From NCBI GenBank assembly GCA_029959195.1, contig CP114118.1:1488001-1552000 (forward strand): a stretch of 64,000 nucleotides of DNA. The letters run 5' to 3'. Below the pieces are notes generated by a model, which saw only the letters and a list, made by a program, of their open reading frames with translations, was not told the origin of the DNA and ran no database searches. This document shows, piece by piece, positions 56,061 to 64,000 of this stretch. Numbering within the stretch: the stretch's first letter is position 1; the number at the start of each line of letters is the position of its first letter. Source of the stretch: Dictyophora rubrovolvata (lineage: Eukaryota > Basidiomycota > Agaricomycetes > Phallales > Phallaceae). The position numbers and the translations under genes were made by a program.

Positions 56061-59000
56061 TTACGCGGGTTCTCTTGTTGAAGCTTTGAATTCAAAAGGG
56101 AGTTTCTTCGGGGGTGGATTTGACAGAGTTGGTAAAGGTCCCCAATCGAAAGACGTTGTGGGTGTCTTGGCTTCTTTCTCTGTGCTAGGTTTAAGAGGAA
56201 CGGCGATTGAAGCGTGTTTTCTACTCTGCCTCCGCCGGTCAGTCGAGTCGTGACTGAATAAAGAACTGGAGTTGGCCGCAAGTGCGTTCATATCAGCGGT
56301 CGATGACAGATTCCGCGAAAAAATTGTGTTTGGTTCAGAATGGGGCGACTTCGCAGAAGCCGGGTGAGTCCTCGTAACCTTTTCCGTGAAAAGCGGTCGC
56401 TGTCGCGCATTGAATAATGCGTTTTTTAGTGTCAAGCAAGACCGTTCTGAATTTAAAGCAGCAACAGCGATGTTAACACTGGGCATAGGTGCAGGTGAAC
56501 TTGAACTCGTGCTCAAATCAATAGCAGGAGATGGACGCGCAGGAGACGATATTGCTTTCACCCGTTCACTGAGTTTATCAACAATTTCAGTTCTTTCCCC
56601 CAAAGCCATTTTGATATTTCTGCAAGTGCGGTCAATGGTGTCGAGGGTGGGAGCTCTGGAAAATATTGGCATGCAACATAAAGCGTAAACATGGCAGAAC
56701 ATACTGAAATACATCCTTCCCTGTTTTCTCCTGATTCAGCTTCTTCTGCAGTGCCTGCATGGTGTCTTCACATTGTTGAAGCCGCGTTGAAGTAACCTCA
56801 CCAAAAATCAATAATCGAACGTGATGGACAGAAGAGTGCATATCGTACTTGCAATAGCTTTCTTAAGCGTAACTGGTTCTCTGTGTGCTCTGGGCCTAAT
56901 GACCTTGATTTCAAGATCTTCACAAAGTCAGGATCCTCTTTAGCCTTGACCCATCGGGACAATTCTTCACGTTTTGTCTCAGCTGGGAGATTATCAAAAT
57001 ATGGGAAAGGTTCAACAAAAAAAATACATACATATCAAAGCTAAATTCTGCAGTTCAGTTAAAAGCAGCTTGTCGACTTTCCCTTCTTCTAACAATAACC
57101 GAACCTTCCCGTTTAGCTTGGAAATCAAACTCTTGAAGGGATCCAAATCACCAAAAGAATATTTCCCGGGAACAAAGTCATTGTTGTTTTTGACCAATTT
57201 CTCTAAACCCCTAGGTGTTTGGATAGCTGGAAATAGTGCCTTCAGCACCTCCAGTCTTTTCCCTAGCTACAAAAAAATGGTCACACAACCAAACCAATAC
57301 GATAATGAATTAATAACGTACATTTATCAATTCATTGCAGAACTCTTCAAATGTTCGAATGAACTCGGCCTGCAATGGGTGCATATCAGCATCTTGCGGT
57401 TCTTTAGGTTTTACTACGTCTGTGTTGAATTTCGTCGTAGTAGAAAAGGGACTGGGCGTTGGGGTAGGAGGCGCAGGACCGACTGCACCGAAGAGGGATT
57501 GTTTATTGAATTCATTCGCTTTAGGGGGTCCGTTGCTTGTTTCCGATTTCCATGGAAATGAGTTTGAGTGGGGAGAAATAAGGGATGGCGGGACCGGTAC
57601 TTTTGGTGTAGAAACTTCCTGCGAGCTTAAAACAGATACAACATCTTCGTTAGCAAGAGTAATCGGGGTGCTGGCTAAAGGAGAGCTGCGTGCTGGACGA
57701 GATGAAGGCCAACCCAGCCCAATTCCGGGTCCAGGAACATGCGAGGGTTGAGGCGCAATCCCAACTGAACTGGGGCTCGTTGCGCTTGATAGCCAAGTGG
57801 GAGCTTTCGGGGCAATGATTGCGGGAGGAGCTTCAGGCGCCTTTTGCACCATTTCCGTGGCAATATTCGACGTGGACTCTACGCGGGCCGGATCGGTGCT
57901 TGCCTTGTCGGTCTTTGCCAGCTCAGGTATTTGGACAGTTGTTTTAGGAGACCTTGATTCCTCGATCGTTGATTCCCCTGCCTCCTTCTGAGCTGTATCA
58001 GAACCTTGCGTCGTAGTAGCTTTAATAGCTTCAGGCGCGGCTAAACCAAAAGACGAGTCTTTACCTCTCACCACGGAGGTAAAAGGTGATTTCTTCTCAT
58101 CAGCTTTCTCATCTTGCTTTTTCTCTACAGCTTCGGGAGTTACAGTAGGCGCTTTTGTCAATGGTGTTCCCTCCGGGACATTATTACTCTCTGTCGCGGA
58201 TGTCGATGTCGTCGTCTCTGAAAAAGCTGGAGGTTTAATAGACTTTACGTCACTTTGACGAAGCAAGGAATCGAATGACGATGCCTGAGTCGGTTTGGCA
58301 AACGAAGCAAATCCTCCGCTCGCAAAGGCACTAAATCCACCTGACAGGGGTTTTGAAGGCTCAGATTTCACAGCTATGCCGGAGGCCTCTGCAAAGCTGC
58401 TTACGCCAAATGTTGGCGTCGAAGGTTTTGTTCCGAACCCACTAACGCCAAACACAGGCTGGGTAGGTTTATTTGGAAAGGTTGTTGGACCCTTCGGTTG
58501 ACTTTCGGTTGCTGTGGGAACCTCCGAGGCTTCAGTAGAGCTTCCAGATTTAGCGGAGGGTTTATTGGAAGGCATAAAAGCCGTGGAATCACTGGATGAA
58601 ATTCCAAAAGCCCCAAAGCCAGGCTTTATGAATGAGGACACGGGCTTAAAATCACCAGACGTTCCCAAAGTGGCTCCAAGTCCAGAGGCGGGTTTGATAT
58701 AAGACGACAAAGATTTGGGAAGGTTGGCACTTTCTAAGACGGGACTATTCGTCGGCGATTCTCCCATTGTGGGTGACCCCGGTGGGGACCCATTGGTGGC
58801 ATCGTTTAGAGATCCACCTAATGCTGACCACGTATCAAGAGTTTTGGAGCCGGGAATTGGGATTCCCGAAGGCGAGGGACTCAAAGCACCAGAAGGTTTA
58901 TTGGAGGTTAAATCGATAGGTGCACTATCCGTTACCTTAGTCCCAAAAAAGCCAGAGCCTGTAAGTTTATTCGAGACGTTGGCAGTTTGTACGGAAAATA

Positions 59001-61117
59001 GTGAGGGGGTCTTTAAGGGTTCTGCGGGGGGCGAACGCCTCTCATCTGACAAAGCAGTGGCAGGTTTGGGTGTGAAAGTAGCTGCGCCAAAAGCAGGAGT
59101 GGTTTGACCGAATAGTCCAGGAGACTGATCAAACACGGAAGTTTTAGATGCTCCAGGAAGTGCTCCGAAAGATGACGGTTTAGATTGTGCAAAGGCCGCA
59201 AATCCACCACCAGAACCTATAGCATTTCCAGAACCTATTGAATAGGACGAGCTAGTTGGTGGTGGTTGGCTTCCAAAACCCCATCCAGTGACTCCAAAGG
59301 CGGGTGAAGATGATTTGCCAAAACCGCTACTGGAACTACCGGTCGGAGCAGTTTGAGAAGCTGCGCTTGTTGGTGCACTAAAAAGAGAAGACTTTTGGTT
59401 CGCCAGAACTCCAAATCCTCTTGCAGGAGCAATAAAAGATGGTACAGGGACGTCGCCGGGAGAAGTCGTCGATTTGGGTGGGAGCAGCTCTGGTCCTAGA
59501 GCAGCTGTCGTGATTGTTTTATTGTTCGCCTGAGCAAACTCGACCATCCCAGGGCAAGGCGTGCCGTTCAAGAATAAAATATGCCATCCTACAACCGAAC
59601 CGTCACTCATATACGCATATAATATTGGCGAGGGTGGTAAATTGGGAGTATCGTCGTCAGGTTGCTCAGATGCCCGAACAGGTTTATCACTGGTGAAGTC
59701 AATATCCAAACCGAGAAGTGCCATGTCTTCGCTGCCTTCCCCAAGTGGAAGAGAGGGAGTCGAGGTTTCTTCAAAGGTAAAGTGACTCCAACTTTCATTT
59801 GAGGTCGAACCTATAACACCAATGTCCGTAGACGAGCCATCCCCACAAACCAAAAAAAACTTCATGGGCGACCAATGTTTAATGACACAACACAACGGCC
59901 CAGGAGGAAATGGAGCTCCAAAAGGAGGGGTGGGGTCTGAAATCTCTATGTCGGTTGCCGTATGACTTTTGGGATCATATACAAGAACGACGTGCGTTTT
60001 TGCGATAGAGCTCGTAGCTGACCGATCAAACGAGGGTAGGCATGATTCAGGCGAAGAGTAAACTAGATAAAATGTGTTTGTCGCTACCCAAGTTAAGGAA
60101 AGTAATGAAGAAGCCTCTTCCGCAATAGAAGGAGATCTAGGCATATAGTTTTTAGGAACGTTGGGATCGTGTGGGTTGTATAATAGAAAGTCTCCTGATT
60201 GCAAGCCAATTGCAATCTGTTTTCCTTTAGGAGACCATGAAACTGCACAAATGTAAGGAGGCTAAAATATATAAAAATTGAAGACCGTACTGGATACCGG
60301 TGCAAAAGTTGCGTCGTCTCCTCTACACCACGAAATTAAGGGCTTACAGCTATTCACATCAAAAATCTCAACTTGATAGCTTTCTTGTTCACTTGAAGGG
60401 CTATGTAAAACTGCCACTAATTCAGGAGTGTCACCTAAATTGGGTAAAATGGTTTTAACGGGATTTGAAGATTTAGCTGGAATAATGGAAAGTGGCGTTG
60501 ACTACTCGTGTTAGAACGACGTACATAGCTGAGAGGGAAAACACTTTACGGAGGACTGATCTATTTTTTCAAGATCATAAATGAAAACGGATCCATCCAA
60601 CATTCCTACTAGTAGTCGTTCTTCATTCAAAGCGACCCTGATATTACACGGTGTGCCGGCGAGTTTAATAGATATCTGAGGTTGGAAGGAAATAAAGGGA
60701 GGAGAAGAGGATTGACCCGACTCAATTGAGTTTCTCAATTCACTTAAAGGAGAGCAAATCAAATCTATTCAGGTTTCAGAACAGAAATTCAAGATCATAT
60801 GAAACCACTCACAAAAGCCATCCTGTCGCTGGATCGCGGTAATGAAACGCCCTTTTCGGTTGGCGATAGCAAATAGGTTAGTCTTTCCAGGGAGATTGCT
60901 ATAATCAATCTCAATTGAAGATAGGCGGGCTCGATGATGTCTGTTGAGAATTCGAAATGCCACGGACTGTTTCGGTAATGAACAAGAGGATTACTTCATG
61001 GGTAGGAAGACGTACTGAATCCTCTACATCATCTGAGATAGTATGTTTGCGTTCTTGAAAACATATGGGATCTATTGCTGTCAATTTCATGACATTCTCC
61101 TCCTGCATAATATCCAT
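56061..61117 (-). CDS. NUP159: FG nucleoporin, Nup159/Nup214 type
   Basis: A cytoplasmic-side nuclear pore protein that recruits the helicase Dbp5 for mRNA export. The start taken is the ATG at 61117; the longer open frame above it has only a GTG. A 49-nt intron joins ERKHTISDDVEDS to SVAFRILNRHHRARLSSIEI. The N-terminal beta-propeller follows: DYSNLPGKTNLFAIANRKGR, NEERLLVGMLDGSVFIYDLE, YICAVSWSPKGKQIAIGLQS and GDFLLYNPHDPN. The long middle region (about residues 450-1150) is rich in FG, GFG and PAFG dipeptides in Ser/Thr/Pro sequence (SGFGKSSSPAFGVTGWGFGS). The C-terminal helical part has LQAEFIRTFEEFCNELINV, RGLEKLVKNNNDFVPGKYSF and IDRTCRNIKMALGERTEIVD. It ends at 56061, for about 1550 residues. 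Nup159 is preferred to other FG proteins because of the propeller and the coiled tail. Confidence 0.88.
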
Positions 61118-61258
61118 GCTATCCTTGTAACGTTGAGAAAGGAGGAACGTCGTCGCCACTGTGACGGTCGCGTCTAGACATTATGCGTAACGCGTGAGGC
61201 GCCTATGTATGTGAAAATCAGTCTAAGCGCCAAGTAGCAATCACCTGTGTTTCTCTCC
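61118..61258. promoter_or_regulatory. 141-bp bidirectional promoter, NUP159/SH3 gene
   Basis: This short divergent gap contains ACGCGT (MCB-type core) at 61190-61195. No TATA box is clear. Confidence 0.5.
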
Positions 61259-62091
61259 ATGTCTACTGACGCTTATTTCCAGCATATTATAAATCGTATA
61301 AACGCGGACGTCGACTTTCTAGTAACTCAAGGAGCTTTATCACAAGCCGATGGAAGAACAATTTCTTCGAAACTATCAACAGCACGCAGCAGCGGCGCCA
61401 CAGGTTCCCCTACCGTGTCTGTGCAGGCTCCTGCGATGCCGACGACATATGCACCGCCTCCCATAGCACCTCCTGTAGCAAGTACGCCCGGTCGTGCTGT
61501 GTCACAACCTGCTCGATCCTCTGCGCATCAAGCTCGTGCATTATGGAGCTACAACGAAAATGGCCAGGTAAGTACGCATTGTGTTCTATCGTCATTGTCC
61601 TGATGGGTGTGGGATTGTAGGAAGTGGGCGACTTGTCTTTCTCTGCAGGGGAAATAATAGACATAATTGAAGAGACAAACACCGACTGGTGGAAAGGCAA
61701 AACCCCCAAAGGAGATATTGGTTTGTTCCCCTCCAGTTACGTGGAGAAACTATCGTCTGCTGTAGTTCCGGGTCGTCGTTTTGTCCCTGTTCCCACCAAG
61801 TCGACGTACGATCCAATGGCTGTATCGGTTCCACCGCCAGCCCAGTCATTAGAAGTTGAACAAGCCCCACCCAAAAAGAATAAATTCGGAAAATACGGTG
61901 ACACTGTGATGTGCTCTCACTCGTTAAATTTGAGGGTTTTGCTAATTTATCGATTTAGTTGGCGCAATCTGCAGCCGGTGGGGTTGGGTTTGGGGCGGGT
62001 AAGTGTTTTGTGAAGTTTATACATATTTTGTGTCTAACGAGCCAATTAAGGGGCGGCCATTGGAGGTGGACTTGTTCGTGCCATATTCTAA
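61259..62091 (+). CDS. SH3-domain protein, Lsb1/Pin3-like
   Basis: Lsb1/Pin3-type proteins bind Las17/WASP through one SH3 domain and act in actin patches and endocytosis. The ATG at 61259 starts MSTDAYFQHIINRINADVDF, the helical N-terminus of this group, then a Pro/Ala-rich linker. The SH3 domain is split by an intron: ARALWSYNENGQ joined to EVGDLSFSAGEIIDIIEETN, then TDWWKGKTPKGDIGLFPSSY and VEKL. All key SH3 residues (ALYDY-type start, WW, PSNYV-type end) are visible. The C-terminus KKNKFGKYGDTLAQSAAGGV continues over two introns to GFGAGAAIGGGLVRAIF, a Gly-rich end seen in fungal homologues. The stop is at 62089-62091. The function assigned is by homology. Confidence 0.85.
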
Positions 62092-62539
62092 CCAGACCAG
62101 ATATAAATGCAACACATTCTGCCCTTCCCCGAAATAGAAATACACTACGTATTTATGATGCTTTCCTGAATATTTGCAAAGGGTGCATCTAAGGACTTCA
62201 TTGATGATTAATTATTTTCGAGTGTACTGTTTCTGATCATTGAGCAGTAGTCTGTATATACCTGACCAGCGAGGCGTTTGTATATGTATGTTATGCTTAT
62301 GCATGTGCATGTTCTTTGGTGTCTTTTTTGTTCGTTGGGAGTGCACTGTTTTTCCCCCCTGAAAAGACGCGTTAGTTTTATCAACAAAACCTGGGCGCCA
62401 CGCGTCAGATTTCAAATCCTGTCCAGTCACCAGTGGTGCCGCGGCGCAGCTTATCACAGCTCTACTTTAAATACGTCAACATTACTATATAACACATTCA
62501 CGACCGGGGCACTTAGTCCATTTGAAGATTTACCCTGCT
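62092..62539. promoter_or_regulatory. Promoter region of the MARVEL-domain gene
   Basis: This 448-bp gap holds two ACGCGT cores at 62367-62372 and 62400-62405, 33 bp apart and about 140-170 bp upstream of the next ATG. Open frames here have no recognisable content. Confidence 0.45.
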
Positions 62540-63848
62540 ATGGCTCTTATTGATTCGATCAAAGACGCTTTCACAAAAGTCTTGCCTCAGAAGGAGTCCA
62601 TCCCTCCACCAGGCGGAAGCCTTGTTCACGAAGAAGATGTAGGACGGTTCTTTGACATTTACTGCTGATAGAATCGGTTAACTCTAATTCGCAGATGATT
62701 ATCTCAAAACCTACTATATTATGCCTTTCTGGCAGCGTACTCTTTGCATTCCTCGCACTATGTTGTTTTGCCAGTGTGGCTGCTTTTCAAGCCAAATTTG
62801 GAGTTGGTCCTTGTAGGCAATATTCATTTATGGTGCCTGTTTCCGTGCGTTTATGTTCTCACAGCTGGCCTCTCTGGTTTTGCAATTTTTGTTGCAGTGG
62901 TCATATTCCTTTTGGCCACATTCATGCTTAGCATACCCGTTATCTACGAAAAGTACGATAGATTCCTTCGGCTGGCTCGTGCTCTGCAAGAGCCTCGAGT
63001 GGATTTTATATTAACAGGAACCGGTTTTTTCTTGTCATTTTTGATTAGGTGAGTTAATGGTAAGGTGATTTTGTGATAATGAATGAACTCGCCCGTAGTT
63101 TTATCACCACTATATCTGGTAGGTTGTCTTTTATTATAATTGGAACTTGGACTAGAACATCGCGCAGCATGGACAGAACCTGGTTGTAAAGATCCTGCAA
63201 AGGATCCTCATGCCTCTATCGGAGAAAGTTTCAGAAATGGATTATCAGGATGGTGTTCGACTAAGAAAGCGGGTGCCATCTTTTTTTGGCTTGCGACTAG
63301 TAAGTCCGCTTTTCGAGTAGTCGCGTTCAAACACTCAATAATCACCCACAGTATGTTGGATAGGTCTTATTATTATACTAGTGCTCGACTGGAGAGCTGG
63401 AAGGGCCGGTATAAGGCGTGATCCGGCATTCAATCCGCCTCCCCAGATGCATCTGCACGAGGACGAGGACGACGAGGGCGACGAGGGGGCCTCGATATAT
63501 GGACCTTCCATTCTCAGTGGACCCGCCCCGGTGATACCTGCTCCAGTTCCTTCATCTCCATTTGGAGATGAATATCGATACAGACCGGAAAACGGGGCGG
63601 GGGCACCTCGTGCTAGCATGGATGCTTATGGTGCATTTTCTGATCCTGCTCCCCAAGGATATGGCTCGCCCATCTCACCTAAAGTTAGTCGAACCATGCA
63701 GTATGCCGACCCATACGCTGCCGTTCGGGCCAACGTTCCTAATACAGCGTCACATCAAGCTCCCGCATATGATTACCCTTGTAAGTGCATTATCATTAAT
63801 CCATTGATTAGACACTTATGGCCTTGAAGCATACCGTTGACAGCTTAA
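62540..63848 (+). CDS. MARVEL-domain four-helix membrane protein
   Basis: MARVEL proteins have four membrane helices and sit in the plasma membrane or its microdomains. The ATG at 62540 gives a short polar N-terminus (MALIDSIKDAFTKVLPQ). Four hydrophobic segments follow. Segment 1 is KPTILCLSGSVLFAFLALCC, segment 2 GLSGFAIFVAVVIFLLATFM, segment 3 VDFILTGTGFFLSFLISFIT and segment 4 GAIFFWLATICWIGLIIILV. Between 3 and 4 lies a lumenal loop with two Cys (EPGCKDPAKDPHASIGESF, LSGWC). After DWRAGRAGIRRDPAFNPPPQ the tail is acidic and then Pro/Tyr-rich and cytoplasmic (PVIPAPVPSSPFGDEYRYRP). The last intron (GTAAGTGCAT to TTGACAG) leads to a tiny final exon and a stop at 63848, so the gene is complete. 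About six introns are present. The exact role is unknown. Confidence 0.8.
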
Positions 63849-64000
63849 TTAGCGCATTAACATTATACCACTGAGCTTTTGGACCCTCTTCGATTTTTCT
63901 AATGTATATCAGAAGCGTGTTGGAAACATGAATTACATATAATTTAGAGGAACTACAACAGGACTTTCTAGTTATCCTCTGTTCATCGTAACGCTTCTCC
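63849..64000. other. Window end, 3' side of the MARVEL gene
   Basis: 152 bp with no gene. An A-box-like GCTCAGTGGTATAATG reads on the minus strand near 63865-63885, but no B-box or cloverleaf follows. Confidence 0.4.

Noticed and set aside
57335-59110. Plus-strand open frames over the FG region
   Set aside because: They are antisense to the NUP159 low-complexity exon, which keeps several frames open.
60960-61020. 28-nt intron in NUP159 (GTAATCC donor)
   Set aside because: A GTACGT donor 21 bp upstream gives a normal 49-nt intron in the same phase.
63850-63890. A-box-like GCTCAGTGGTATAATG on the minus strand
   Set aside because: No B-box follows, and the anticodon arm does not form a 7-nt loop.
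1-64000. Mobile elements, virus-like elements, CRISPR, biosynthetic cluster
   Set aside because: I found no reverse transcriptase, integrase, transposase or capsid motifs, no long terminal or inverted repeats, and no synthase genes. CRISPR is not expected in a nuclear eukaryotic genome.

Overview
The window looks like nuclear DNA of a basidiomycete fungus, probably an Agaricomycete. The genes lie 65-800 bp apart on both strands, and almost all are cut by many short GT-AG introns of about 45-80 bp. The proteins are fungal (Zn2Cys6 regulator, Cwh43, Ser/Thr-rich GPI-type surface protein, Lsb1-like SH3 protein). A tRNA-Tyr with a short intron after the anticodon is also nuclear-eukaryotic. I see no mobile element, virus-like element, CRISPR array or secondary-metabolite cluster. 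Exon joins were worked out by hand from reading frame, splice sites and family conservation, so outer coordinates are firmer than every internal junction.

Layout. 0.3-5.7 kb (minus): an unknown protein with one hydrophobic segment, a small single-pass membrane protein, MAF1 (Pol III repressor) and succinate dehydrogenase subunit C. 6.5-11 kb (plus): a monocarboxylate-type MFS permease, a Sec14/CRAL-TRIO protein and an unknown basic protein. 11.3-23.8 kb: CDC16/APC6 (minus), VPS34 PI3-kinase (plus), CCT5 (minus) and phosphofructokinase (plus). 23.8-32.3 kb (mostly minus): a MINDY deubiquitinase, a secreted GPI-type protein, tRNA-Tyr (plus), PRMT5 and a cation/Ca2+ exchanger. 32.8-40.2 kb: an inositol polyphosphate 5-phosphatase (minus) and CWH43 (plus). 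40.5-48.9 kb (minus): AP-3 beta subunit, a FacB/Cat8-like zinc-cluster regulator and a TMEM41-type VTT protein. 49-55 kb: an ankyrin protein and SDS22 (plus), an APSES-domain Bqt4-like membrane protein (minus) and a CoA-type Nudix hydrolase (plus). 55-63.9 kb: pICln (plus), a large Nup159/Nup214-type FG nucleoporin (minus), an Lsb1-like SH3 protein and a MARVEL-domain protein (plus).

Functional themes are mostly housekeeping: cell cycle (CDC16, SDS22), membrane traffic and lipids (VPS34, 5-phosphatase, Sec14, AP-3, CWH43, TMEM41), protein folding (CCT5), core metabolism (PFK, SDHC) and spliceosome assembly (PRMT5 and pICln, two partners of the methylosome, 26 kb apart). Several divergent pairs share very short promoters (105-160 bp). 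I found no convincing new biological system. The best follow-ups are a GC-AG intron in the ankyrin gene, 13- and 20-nt exons in the GPI-protein gene, a 22-nt exon in the Sec14 gene, two possible 3' ends of pICln, a CaaX box on the MINDY protein, the Bqt4-like protein and three genes I could not assign.
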